A stretch of DNA of 64,000 nt from Aedes albopictus (lineage: Eukaryota; Arthropoda; Insecta; Diptera; Culicidae), in NCBI RefSeq assembly GCF_035046485.1, contig NC_085138.1, forward strand, positions 94,219,766-94,283,765, in the 5' to 3' direction. Below the pieces are notes generated by a model that did not search any database, was not told where the DNA came from, and worked only from the letters and a program-made list of their open reading frames with translations. The translations under genes and the position numbers were made by a program. Every line of letters starts with the position of its first letter. Position 1 is the stretch's first letter. Shown here piece after piece: positions 51,948-63,096 of the stretch.

Positions 51948-52425
51948 TTCTTCTTCTTCTTCTTCTTTATGGCTATACGTCCCCACTGGGACTTGGCCTG
52001 CCTCGCTTCAACTTAGTGTTCTTTGAGCACTTCCACAGTTATTAATTGAAAAGCTTTGTTTGCCTGCCATATTGCATGAATATTGTGAGGCAAGTAGGGT
52101 CTTGTACCATTTGGGCAGGTGTACCTATTTTGGGCACTTGCCGCTATAACTAAGTCAATTTCAAACCGATTGATTTGAAATTTTGTACAGAGTTAGATAC
52201 TGTACGTGCCTAACTCTATACAAAATTTCAAATCAATCGCTTTGAAATTGACTTAGTTATAGCGGCAAGTGCCCAAAATAGGTACACCTGCCCAAATGGT
52301 ACAAGACCCTAAATGATACACTATGCCCAGGGAGTCGAGAAAATTATCTCGACTGGAACGGGAATCAAACCCGCCGTCTCCGGATTGGCGATCCATAGCC
52401 TTAACCACTAGGCTAACTGGAGACC
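51948..52425 (-). mobile_element. Feilai-like SINE interrupted by a MITE
   Basis: On the minus strand: a tRNA-like head (CTCCAGTTAGCCTAGTGGTT, box B GCGGGTTTGATTCCCG), the body (CTATGCCCAGGGAGTCGAG) and the tail (AGTCCCAGTGGGGACG, then GAA repeats). 52094-52311 is an inserted palindrome; the body reads through without it. Confidence 0.75.
52094..52311. mobile_element. Palindromic MITE (CTATAACTAAGTCAATT family)
   Basis: TAGGGTCTTGTACCATTTGG mirrored by CCAAATGGTACAAGACCCTA, with arms of about 100 bases including GGGCACTTGCCGCTATAAC. Relatives at 48955-49065 and 57995-58195. Confidence 0.8.
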
Positions 52426-52473
52426 CCAATGCAGTTAGTGGTAAGAGTATTACTACCGGGTGGCAATGGGGTA

Positions 52474-53741
52474 CCGTCAAATGGGGTAACTTGCAACACT
52501 TTTTGACTTTGAAGCAATATCATTGAAAATCTAAACATTTGAAACATACTGTAAAGCATCGTGTACACTAATTACCACGAGTAGAATATTATGCAGCACT
52601 TGATTTACCAAAAGTCGTTGCCACCTAATCTGGAAGTGCGAAATACATGCTTGTTGCAAGTTACCCCATCTGTGGGGTAACTTGCAACACGTGACATGTA
52701 GCTTAGTTAGTTACCGCCTAACTGCACTAACATTCTAGTACTTGGTCACATTATGAGTTTTTGATGTAATGCATGAAAAAACTGAAATATACTTTTTCAT
52801 GAAAGGGTTGGTAGTTATTACAAGCGAGAGTATATAATTTCACTGCAGGTCTCACGTCGCTCAAATATAAAATATATATGGATCTCGTGACTCAGTACTA
52901 AATACAAAATGTCAACATTGCTTAACGTAATTCTGTAGAGTGAGTCATCTTTAGATAATTTTCAGTTTGAAGTGGTGTTTGGCTACTTCAGGTAAAATAA
53001 CATTAAATAACAACACGCATACAGCTTTGTAAATATCGTAGCCGTTAGTTTGAGCATTCAGCTGAAATAATTTGCTCCGTCTAGGGTCAGAATTGATATT
53101 GGTGATTGTTTAAGAACGTCCATGAACTGAATTAATCTTTCAACAAGGTGAAACATGAATAGAATATTAAAATATGGCAGTCCTTAACAATGTTTGAAGG
53201 TCTCGTTAAAAAAAATATATTAAATTGGGTCGATTTTTTGAAATAAGTTCGTAACGTAATTAATAAATGATTCATTTCTATCAGAAATATTGTGAAACGA
53301 AAATCAAAATTTTTTTTTTGTTAATTTCAATTGTTGCAAGTTACCCCATAGTGGTTGTCGAATCTGATAATGATTTTTTACATTACTAAGTCGATAAGTT
53401 TATCAAACTTTTATCGTTCATCTAGGCTTACTATTAGATACCCTCACTATAAGCGAAGCCGTCAGACCTATCGATCTTACCATAGGAGAGATGTAAAGCA
53501 CGATTTTCATACTTGTTTTTATGGCATAAAATGAGCAAACCGTATTGACCGTGTAGCTTAGTAATTAATTAACAAAGAAACAAAACTGATTTTCCACTAA
53601 AACGATCTTAAGTATTAATAATTTTGATAAATAGAATGGTAGATCATACTAGCTTTCATTATTATGAAAAAATAGTTCACATATAATGTTTGTCATCGTG
53701 TTGCAAGTTACACCGCTGTTGCAAGTAACCCCGTTTGACGG
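52474..53741. mobile_element. TIR element with TTGCAAGTTACCCC motifs, TA duplication
   Basis: Ends CCGTCAAATGGGGTAACTTG and CAAGTAACCCCGTTTGACGG, flanked by TA (52472-52473 and 53742-53743). The terminal motif TTGCAAGTTACCCCAT recurs inside in both orientations (52658-52692 as a hairpin, 53332-53350, 53700-53710). No ORF of note. Confidence 0.7.
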
Positions 53742-53869
53742 TATATTTTACTGATAATTTTGGCTCAGTGAAAACATGCAAAGGCAGCATCTTTGACAAA
53801 AGCGCATAAATGATTGAGAGCCAGCTTATCTAAAAAAGCAACATGTTCGAAAACACCTCTTTTGATTCC

Positions 53870-54340
53870 TACCAAGGTTTCATCAGGTATTTTTCTACAA
53901 ATTCCTTTAGAGATCCGGGTATTTCTCAGAGATTCTTTCAGGATGCATTCATGATGTTCCAGTAATTGCATCAGGAGTTCTACAAAATAGTCATCAGTAA
54001 TTTCATCGATGATTGCTCCAGGGATTCTCATACGGATATATTCAGGAATTTCTGAAGGAACTCCTCCTGGGATTTTTTTTTTCGAAAATTAATACGGGGA
54101 TTCTTTCAGTAATTCTTGCAAGGTTCTTCCATGGCTTTATCTTGAAAATCCACTCCGGATTTTTTTTTTCAGGAATTCCTCAAGGGATTGTTTCAGGAAC
54201 TCCACCAGCGATTCAACTAAAAATTCATAAAAGGATTCCTCGGAATTCCTCCCGATTATTATTCCTGAAATTCCTCCCATGATGCAAGAAATTCCCCTGG
54301 TAGTCCTTCACGAATTGCATCCGAGATTCTTATAAGATAT
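53870..54340. repeat. Degenerate ATTCCT/GGATTC array
   Basis: Same quasi-periodic style as 2060-2800, inside the TTAA element. Confidence 0.55.
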
Positions 54341-55219
54341 CAAATTTAAATGCCAACTAGCACCACTATGTCTGGATTGTGTGGCGTCATAACCTATTGG
54401 TGCTCTCTAAACTTACTATATAGTATAAAAAATCTCTATAAATAATAAGCATCCCGATGTACTACAGATATAAACTGTACATGCTCATTAGCGCCACCTA
54501 ATGGCAGAGCTCCCAATCAAATGGCTCATCAACTTTGAATGTGCAACCTACCGAACAACTTCAAAGACACACTAATCTAATCTAATCAAACACACTAACT
54601 AATCAAACGGTTCAGCATCTGTAAGCCCTTGCCCAAGCAAACAATTTTGCCGAAGACACCAACTCTACTAGCAGTCATAAGCTAGCGATATATGAGATGT
54701 TAATTTCTTCAGTGTTACATCTGTTTGTCTATGATGTCACATTGGGCTCATTCAAAAAATACGTAACGCTAAATTTAAAAAGTTTAGATCGCCACGTAAC
54801 AACTTTTGTATGGGAAATTGAGAAATTTTGATTAAAGCGTAACACCGCGCTTTACCCCCCGTTCCTCCTATCGTTACGTAATATTTGAATGGCCCCTTTC
54901 GAGCCGCAGGATATGTATGTCTACCTATCTACAGAAGTGCGATTTACCCTATTATTTTGAGCGTCTTGTTCGCTTGCTAGGTACGTTTTGTCCTATTGAT
55001 TGGGAGCATTTTGGAATGCTCTCTAGCGCCACCTAGCGGTAATTTCCTGTACTAAATTGTTTACCACTAGATAGGTCTTGACATACCTAACATCTTTGCT
55101 GAAAACATCACCCTTTTTAAAAGTAAGGATCACGAGATATACGAGAATATATGTTGGGGTCCAATGGACCCCAGGGTCCCAAAACGGACCTTCATTTAAG
55201 GTATTCATTTGAGGGTTAA

Positions 55220-55600
55220 AGGAAATCAGCCGGAGAGCTTTTGATGTCTGTCAACAATACTTAACGGTAAACAAGTCAATGACATCTAGCGGCGTCGCGA
55301 GCTAGGCCAAGTGCACAAAAAAGGAATATTTCAAGCTAATGAAGAACGCCACGTTGGATAGGGCTAGTCACGTCGCTAGGATAGAGCCGCATGCGAAGAT
55401 AATATTCAATAGAAAACTAGGGAAAGACCAGAGTTGAGCCTCCGTGGCAAACCGCGCATAAGCCACCTGTTCACGGTTGAAGAGGGGAACCTTAGGGCAC
55501 TTCACGTCCCGGGGGACTGGAGGCGATTGGCCCAGGACCGAGTCATGCGGATTACCCAGGTCTTTTCAGCTGTGGCTGTAGAGTTCCATCAAATGGGATA
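55220..55600 (+). pseudogene. LINE 3' end, right part
   Basis: Resumes the LINE split at 50987. A decayed segment ends in VEEGNLRALHVPGDWRRLAQ and DRVMR, the typical carboxy-terminal signature of RTE/jockey-like mosquito LINEs. Stops interrupt it. Confidence 0.6.
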
Positions 55601-56085
55601 CTTATAGGAAATCTAAAAAAATCTATACAATCTCTTGGAACCCCTGAACTACTTTTACTACTACGTTTCCCAATAAGTTCCTTCTAGGATTTCTCTTGGT
55701 TATCTCGTATCATTCCGCAGGGTTATCTTTTGGAATTCTATGAGATTTTTCCAAAGAAAAAGTATCCCTAGGTAATCTTTTTTGGAAAAATCCAGATGTC
55801 CATTTTTAAATTCTGGAGTTTCTTTGGGAATTCCTTCAGGAGTTCCACCACACACTAAAAAAACAGGTAGCCAATTAGCAGTAAAAATGCGCTTGTACAG
55901 GAGGACATTAAATAAAAATTAGCCGTATATACGCCTAAAGTCCTGCCTAAATGCAGGTTGTGGCCTAATATACGGCTACTTCGTCTCTCATTGCTCCTTA
56001 TATCTCTCTCTCCCATTTCTCGTTTTCCCCCTGCGTTTAAGTTTTATGATTTAAGTAACGTGTGATTTTACGACTGTGGATTCTA
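55601..56085. other. Repeat-derived non-coding DNA
   Basis: 55601-55860 is another degenerate GGAATTC-type array. 55870-55990 contains TATACGGCTA-like phrases in both orientations. No gene. Confidence 0.4.
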
Positions 56086-56143
56086 CAGATTATAGGAATT
56101 TCTCGGCTCTGGCAGTCTGAGTGGGTAGCAAAAGGCTGTTTTG

Positions 56144-56198
56144 CTCCTACATCCGACGTTTCGGTTATATTTATTTAACCTTCTTCAGGGAATAGGAG
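56144..56198 (-). ncRNA. Hammerhead ribozyme motif, left arm
   Basis: Mirror copy of 56571-56625 on the minus strand, with the same core residues. Confidence 0.75.
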
Positions 56199-56570
56199 TT
56201 AGCTTTTTTGTTAAGTTGTGTGAAGCTCTACATTTGTTTGTCCTGTAAATATCATGGCGGCCACTTTTGCTATGGTGCATAGGTGTCAAATAGCTTGAGC
56301 GGCACTGTAGTTTGCTGGTGCTTTTATAGCAGCACTCTTACCAGTATAAGTTCCCGATCCAAGATCGAGGGTGTCGATAAAACACAGGTAGCGCGATTAG
56401 CTTCAAAAGCAACTAAAACGAGCTTTCAAAAAAGTGCTGCTATAAAAGCACCAGCAAACTACAGTGCCGCTCAAGCTATTTGACACCTATGCACCATAGC
56501 AAAAGTGGCCGCCATGATATTTACAGGACAAACAAATGTAGAGCTTCACACAACTTAACAAAAAAGCTAA

Positions 56571-56625
56571 CTCCTATTCCCTGAAGAAGGTTAAATAAAT
56601 ATAACCGAAACGTCGGATGTAGGAG
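56571..56625 (+). ncRNA. Hammerhead ribozyme motif, right arm
   Basis: Stem I 5' strand CTCCTATTCC; conserved CTGAAGA (fits CTGANGA); stem II GGTTA/TAACC with an AT-rich loop; conserved GAAA; a two-base helix III in the self-complementary ACGT; cleavage residue C at 56614; stem I 3' strand GGATGTAGGAG pairing CTCCTA with TAGGAG. All core bases are present. The very short helix III suggests it works as a dimer, as described for Penelope-like elements. Confidence 0.8.
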
Positions 56626-56954
56626 CAAAACAGCCTTTTGCTACCCACTCAGACTGCCAGAGCCGAGAAATTCCTATAATCTGATTTAAGTAATTTAAGT
56701 AATTTTGAATGTGTTTAGCAGTTAAACTACTATAGAGCATAAGCAGATGCATAAGCAGATAGAGCAGTAAGCAGATGCAAAGTAGATATAACGCTGGATT
56801 ATGGCTTGTTCAAGTGCTTATTGGTTACCTGGGGAATCTCTCAATTAGGTTATATTTTACCAAAATCTCATCCATTAAATGGTTTATCGGAAAAATCGGT
56901 AAAGTTTCTAATTTTTACCGAAGTTTGTTGGAGTTTGGCAGATAAACGTAATTA

Positions 56955-57110
56955 CAGGGGATGGCCAAAATGTTTGGGATAGGCAACTTTTTTTCTCCCA
57001 CAAAAAAAATTCAACATGCTGTAACTTTTCATACAGTGCATTAAAAAATATCAAATTTTGACTGTTTGTCAACCTATTATATGTGCATCATTGGTACAAA
57101 TTTATTTCGC
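56955..57110 (+). mobile_element. Fragment of the CAGGGGGTGGCC fold-back element
   Basis: CAGGGGATGGCCAAAATG to GTGCATCATTGGTACAAATTT, matching the left arm of 38533-39454; truncated. Followed at 57141-57178 by a reversed SINE-head fragment (GTGTTCTAACCATCATACC). Confidence 0.7.
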
Positions 57111-57714
57111 GAAGTTAGATATAGTATAGTCAAGGTATAGTCAAGTGTTCTAACCATCATACCAGGTCCGCTCCACTACTATATGCTTGGCAAATGTGTG
57201 ATAGGGTTTGAGGTACACATAATATTACCAAGACTATTTCCTATAATTTTGCAAAATATTTTAAAGAATTTTGAATAATTTTCCTAAATTTTCTGACAAA
57301 CTTATCAGAAGATCGTAAATTATAAGCATATTCTCTTTGATTTACTTGATTTATTTTTTTTGTGACTTTTGGTTGTTTTCAAGCGAGACCCATTGTATAT
57401 ATTTTCCTTGTAGTTTTTGAGTCAGCCAAAGATTTTTGCAACACACAATTTTCATACGATTCTATTAGATACTCTTCAGTAGTTTTATCGTTTTAATGTA
57501 TTGCATATTTAGTAAATTCAATTATTCCTAAGGGCATTTTTTATTATCGTACAAATTGGGCCGAAGGTTCTCAGTTCATGAAAAAATTTCCACAGGCGGG
57601 GCTCATGAATATATGAACGAAAAATATTGAGAAATATTCGTCTATTTTCCGTTCTATATTCTCAGGTGGAAATTCTGTGTTTTCCTCTGACACTACTTAC
57701 TTTGAAAAATCATA

Positions 57715-58460
57715 ATTCAAGAACGAAGCATCATAGAAACAAAGTTTTTTAGGAAATGAAAGCAAATTTTCACAGAAATAATAAAAAAAAATCCACAGTT
57801 GAGAAAATTTGTAAAGAAAAGCCGGAAAAACAATGTCCAAACTGGTGAAACATTTTCAAAAAAAATATTTTTGAGAAGGTTATTTCATAAGCTTTAATCG
57901 CTGAAATTTTTGGAATGCACTTTTTTTTTTCGTTTTTGAGTTATGGCCAATTTTGTTGAAATATGTCCAATCATATAAGCCTTTTCTTTGAAAAACTATT
58001 TTGGGCATTTTTCTGCTATAACTCAGCCAATTCTGAATCAATTGACACAATTTTTGAAACGCGAGGAGATACGTATAGTATCTAGTCGTGTACAGAATTT
58101 CAAGTCAATTGGTTTGGAATTGACTGAGTTATAGCAAAGAATGCCCAAAATACCGGCCGCTGCCCAAGTGGTTCGCTACCCTAACTCAAGAATCGTAGAA
58201 ACAGAGTTTTTTAATGAAAATGAAAGCAAATTTTCTCAGGAATAAAAAAATATGAAGTGGAAAAAGTTTTCCACAAAATTTTCCACCGTTGAGAAAATCA
58301 AAAAAGAAATGCCGGAAAAACTATTCCCGAACTCGCGGAAAATTTTCAAAAAAATATTTTTGAGAAGGTAATTTTATAAGCATTGATCGCTGAAATTATT
58401 TGAATGGACTTTTTTTTTCTTTCTTGAGTTGTGGTCAATTTTGTGAAAAATAACCATGTG
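57715..58460 (+). repeat. Tandem duplication of a ~260 bp unit around a MITE
   Basis: 57715-57975 and 58190-58460 share GAAAGCAAATTTTC, GCCGGAAAAAC, ATATTTTTGAGAAGGT and ATCGCTGAAAT in the same order. Between them, about 57995-58195, is a full copy of the palindromic MITE CTATAACTCAG/CTGAGTTATAG. Confidence 0.6.
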
Positions 58461-59239
58461 CGCATATATTATATGGTAATTTTTCACATAATTGGACATA
58501 ACTCAAGAACGAAAAAAAACTGATTCAGGAATTTCGTGAGTTCCGTTAAACTCATCCATAATAAATGAAATAAGTCCAGCATGTTAAAAAAATCGCTAGT
58601 TTTTCCAAAGCTTTATCCATGGAATTTTCTGAGAATGTAACAATAAAAATCTTCAGGGAGTCTTACCTTGTATCTTTTTTTGAGGAATTTCCGAATTTAG
58701 ACAACATACTGTGTCAGAAAACCAATCAGATTGATTTGTCACGACACATACAGTCTACAAAATCAATATTTTCTTTACGAGATTTTATTGAATGTGACTA
58801 CAAAATTTCCGATAGGTGTCTTTAACAAACTCCATAAACAAATAGCTTTCAATATCAAAGCCCAGTCCCATAACTCTAATTTGAAAATATTCATTATTTT
58901 TTTTACTGATTGTGTTGAGCCTCATGTCTAAATATTTAATGCAAGTGCATTTGAAAATGATCTCCGCAAAATCCGCGCCGAAATTAGCAAAAACGCGCGA
59001 AACGCAAAACCCGCGAAAAACGCAAAATCCGCGCCACGTGTAACAGCCCTGCTACTGTGATGCATAAGTCTTTTATGTCAAACTGGGTAGTAAAGCTTAG
59101 TATTTGAAGAAACATTTTGAAGGTTGACAAAAACGGAATAATATGTTGTTGACGAAATCACATAGTGACAAACATGAATAGTAATAAAAACGGGACATAC
59201 CAGTATTCGCTTTCAATGTCATACTTTTTCAATATTCTA
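58461..59239. other. AT-rich DNA with CGCGAAA repeats
   Basis: 58966-59035 contains AAATCCGCGCC twice and several GCGAAACGCAAAA units, a small GC-rich tandem. No gene. Confidence 0.4.
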
Positions 59240-59660
59240 AAATCTACTTGATGACTAAAACTCCATCATTCATCTCACCCTTTCAAATTATTTCACTTCC
59301 TTCGCGGTTCGTTATCAGCAATGACGAATTTGTGTTGAGTAAAAGTGTACTTACAAACGATCGACGGTCGGTGTTGGCGTTTTCTTCACGCCATAAATTT
59401 CCCATAATGCATTTTACCAATTCTAGACCTCTCTTACCCTTTTCATGACACCACCAACCAGACCACACACCAATTCGTAATCAGGAAATTTTCGGTTCGC
59501 CAAGTCGTTATTGTTGCAGCCAGCGCCGCTGCTAAGTGAACCGTAAGCGAAACTAAATTCATATCAGCAAACAGCAAACACGCTGCGAACCCCTTCCCGC
59601 ACTACTGACTGGATGGGTGGAAGGGAACACGAATTTGGAAAATAGTGCAGTCAAAAGCGG
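59240..59660 (-). promoter_or_regulatory. Candidate promoter or first exon region
   Basis: Repeat-free, GC-richer block. On the minus strand an ATG (about 59408) opens a 17-codon frame running into a strong CGTTT^GTAAGT donor at about 59356; another donor-like AAGG^GTAAGAG lies near 59437. It could be a 5' exon of PI4K2, which is transcribed leftward, or of another gene. No PI4K2 amino-terminal sequence is recognisable. Confidence 0.25.
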
Positions 59661-60990
59661 CTCCGAAAATTTATGGCAATTAAAAGCCGCCAACCGGAAA
59701 AATTGAGCCAAGTTCTGTTGTGGGTAAAAATAGTGAGGCTATGTACCTACCTATACGAATCGGTCGGTGATAGCCTAGTTTGGCTATCACATGTAGTAGG
59801 TACACGTGTTTGGGTGTTCGTGTATGTACACATTTGATATGACTGTTGTTGGCCAAGCCAAGTAGCAATTGATTAAATTTGTCACTTTAAAGAAATCTTG
59901 AATCAATGCTGTAGCTGACGGTGCTTCATTTCAAGTCTTAACTCTAATACTAAATTCTAAAAATTTCGAATTTTTTGTTAATGTATCAACTATTTACCAT
60001 GAATTGATAAGCAATTGAAGTCGATTATCAAGAAATACCGCTTCAATTTCTAGTTAAGCGAGATGTGGTCCATTTAAGTTTCCTAAAACGACAAAGCAAA
60101 CATCCAAATTACCGCAATACCCAAACCACCATTGAACAAATTTCATTGCAGAGGAATAAAGATTTGCACTGTTCTCTTGGTATGTCACAGTCATGAACGG
60201 TAGGTACCGCTGGGGACGATGCTTTCGTTCAGTTCGTATAGAGTTCTTATAATATTTTTTGTTTATCACTGAGTCACATCCATATAGAGCCGTTGTGTCC
60301 GTCGTGTGTCTTGCTGTTTTTGCTGGCTTGTAGTGTGTACGTTTGTATTTACCTATCGTCGTGCATTCTACGATTCTAGCTTTACCTCAGGAGTGTTCAA
60401 TCAAATCTGACTGAGCGGGCCACTTCAGTGTTTTTGAAACATGAAGCGAAAAACAACCCGTAGCAAATGATTGAGATATCATTAGGTCTAAGGCGAATTA
60501 TTGGAATTATGGAAGAGTTTCCACAATCGATATTTAACAGTATATTTAACAGTAATGAAATCGTTATAAACTGTATAGTGGTAAAGAAACAATATTGTTT
60601 TTTTTCTATTGGTCACATACTTTTGAATACATTTATCGAAAACATTTTGAGCGAAAATTTGATGAAGAACTAACTACAGTATGTCCCATAAAAAAAATTA
60701 GATTTACTCTTGAAAACGCCCATGTTTAAACAACTTTTTAAAAACAATATCAGATGCTTAGGAAGCAAAAAAAAAGTCGCATATTTCAAAAGCTATTTCT
60801 AAGACATCAGCTAATAACTTCACACTGTTTGAAAAATAAAAATAAAAATAATTTCTTGCTAATGAAGGCTCATAAACCTTCAGATTGATGAACAGTTTGA
60901 TGCATTATACCTACATATTATTTTCTGATTTTTTTTTATTTGTCGTACACTACAATTTTCAGTAAATGTTCGATAATAAATTTAATTAAG
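59661..60990. other. Non-coding DNA, nothing recognised
   Basis: AT-rich with short ORFs only (59680-59868, 60054-60269, 60467-60673). No motif seen. Confidence 0.4.
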
Positions 60991-60997
60991 TAATTAA

Positions 60998-62105
60998 CCC
61001 TCTAATACCCAACCCCGCCTTTAGACGGGGTATAGTTTGAGTATTTATGTAATTTTTGTTTCGTGAGAAATCAATTTTTTTATATTTTTTGCTGATATTT
61101 AGGACTGTTTTGTATATCTCAAAATGGTTTTTGGTGTATTTTAAAGCGTATTTACATTTTTTTAAATCATTGAAAAATTTATGTTTTGGTCACCTTTTAG
61201 AAGTCATTGTTTATTTTATATTGAATCGCTACAATTAACATATTTTAAATTTTTCCAAAATCATTCTATCCTAGTTTAATAGTTTAAGTGAATCGAATAC
61301 ACTCTAAAATTATTTTCCTCAAAACTACACGGAAAATAAAATTTTCTATGTAAAAATAATAAAAATGAAAATATCTCAACAATAGGGTGCCTGTACCAGT
61401 TATCGCACTACCTAAGGAAAACTACTTCTACAAAAATAAGAAGAAGACCGACGAATGTCGGCGATATGTCCAATGATAGATTTGTTTTCATTCTATACAG
61501 GAAAAATATAAAATCTGAGCCAAACCCTTTTTTACTATTTATTACGGCGTGTGCCAATGATAGGAACCCTGTACCAGTTATGGACATACTTTTTAATTTC
61601 GGTTCCACTTCGCACTATTTACATGCATTCCTTATTGGATTTGCCATAACTGGTACACTATGGCGAAATAGGGTGCAAGGAAGCCGAAATTTTAAGGAAA
61701 ATGATTTATTTCTATCATAATTTGAGCAAAATGTGAAATTTGAATGAGTGCAATCATCTTTTATGAACGTGATCGATTGTTCACATATTTTTTCCTGATG
61801 ATTTGCATCGTTAAAGGTTGAAAATCAACTATGGCGAATTTGAGGTACTATAGCCATAACTGGTACACTGAGCCTAATCATAAAATCTCAAAATGTTTTC
61901 ATCCCAAAAAATCCGTACCTCAAATAGCCTTCCAGGAAAAATATAAAAGTTTGGGGATATTCAAAAATAAAAATTAGAAAAATCAAAAACTGAAATTCAC
62001 GAAATCGAAAATTAAAAAGAATCATTTTCCAAAACATGTTTAAACCGATTTTAGATGTCGAAAAATGATATTTAGATCAAAATAAAAAATTTGGGTATTA
62101 GAGGG
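60998..62105. mobile_element. TTAA-flanked (piggyBac-type) MITE, 1.1 kb
   Basis: Ends CCCTCTAATACCCAA and TTGGGTATTAGAGGG, with TTAA at 60994-60997 and 62106-62109. Inside, TGTACCAGTTATG-type phrases recur in both orientations (61392, 61570, 61648, 61854). No transposase ORF. Confidence 0.78.
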
Positions 62106-62856
62106 TTAAATTAAGTAAATTTTCTTACTTGTCCAAATAATCAACGGACGTCTAAATATCTTGCCTAGCTATGAAAGTGCTGTTCTTAAAATAAAATTTA
62201 ATTGAATGTGTCTCAGAGCATCTTTACAAAAAACGGCCTCTGACTCGTAGACGTTTTTAAAATCCTTATGTTCAACATTATTTTTTTCCAAAAGTTCATG
62301 ATTAAAATTACTAAATGTTTCTATGTCATTGTTAAATTAGTGTCTCGACTATATAACTCAATAGATAAATGCATGGTTTATCGATTGGAAGCAGGTGAAC
62401 AATGTCTTCGAAAACTTCCGAATTTTTTTTATGGACCATACTGTAGTAGGGTATTGGTTCCTTTATTAAGCTTTTGGCTCCCATTATCATGATACGAAAA
62501 ACAAAGGATTGAAGCGCTGCTTTTTTGATTCTTATTTTTGCATGTTTTGTTAGAAGCAAGCACGCATGAAAATAAAAAGAATGGAACTAATCGGTGCCGT
62601 AATCGCTTGTTTTCGAATAGGGTGAATTTGGGATCGTAAGATTACTTATGGCACTCAGACCCTAAATTAAAATTCTTTAAAAACACATTACAACGTTTGA
62701 TTGCTTTGGCATACACTGTTTTTTGAATGCTAGGTTTAAGATCAGGGAATCCTCACTGGGCAGAGAAGAGAATTGCCGGTTACAAAACAAACGACAAATG
62801 TGGCGCGGAGATTTTCCTTTGTATTTACTTGAACATATGATGACATAATCTCTAAA
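62106..62856. other. AT-rich non-coding DNA
   Basis: No gene or repeat boundary recognised. Confidence 0.4.
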
Positions 62857-63096
62857 ATGTCTGTCTGTGACAAAACAGAAGCTAAGTTTGTTGCGAACTT
62901 TTCAATTCATGAGGATTCAATGATTATGAATCCAAAATCAAAACTGTTAGATGGGTTACTTCAACATGCAACGTTTAACAACTCGAAGTTATCCGTAGGA
63001 AATCGCAAGGCAAAGCCTAAAAATCTTCTATTCCAGTTGAGACAAAATTGCTACGGAGGTCAATTCGTGAAGAGTTTAACAAAGTTCCTAGACTAA
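62857..63096 (+). CDS. Small hypothetical ORF (79 codons)
   Basis: Starts MSVCDKTEAKFVANFSIHED and ends FVKSLTKFLD. It has balanced, protein-like composition (Lys, Asn and Ser rich) unlike the surrounding AT-rich filler, but no recognisable domain, signal peptide or membrane segment. A-rich sequence follows the stop (63112-63150), which could mean a retrocopy or an exon fragment. Low confidence that it is expressed. Confidence 0.25.
   Translation: MSVCDKTEAKFVANFSIHEDSMIMNPKSKLLDGLLQHATFNNSKLSVGNRKAKPKNLLFQLRQNCYGGQFVKSLTKFLD

Larger units (their letters stand above)
50992..55215. mobile_element. TTAA-flanked (piggyBac-type) non-autonomous element, 4.2 kb
   Basis: Inverted ends CCCTCAAATGAATACC and GGTATTCATTTGAGGG with TTAA at 50988-50991 and 55216-55219. 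Each end is followed by a palindromic GGGGTCCATTGGACCCC block. No transposase ORF was seen. It carries nested elements: a Feilai-like SINE (51948-52425), a MITE (52094-52311) and a 1.27 kb TIR element (52474-53741). It splits a LINE 3' end. Confidence 0.75.
56086..56683. mobile_element. Perfect 251 bp inverted repeat carrying two hammerhead ribozymes
   Basis: Arms 56086-56336 and 56433-56683 appear to be exact reverse complements around a 96-base centre. Each arm contains a hammerhead motif and the phrase ACCGAAACGTCGG known from Penelope-like element tails. It is probably an inverted pair of Penelope pLTR fragments or a small non-autonomous derivative. No RT is present. Confidence 0.75.

Noticed and set aside
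59240..59660. Assignment of this block as the PI4K2 amino-terminal exon
   Set aside because: Only a donor-like site was found. The 17-codon frame ends in phase 0, whereas the next known exon needs one base from the previous codon, and no family sequence is visible. Kept only as a low-confidence promoter or exon candidate.
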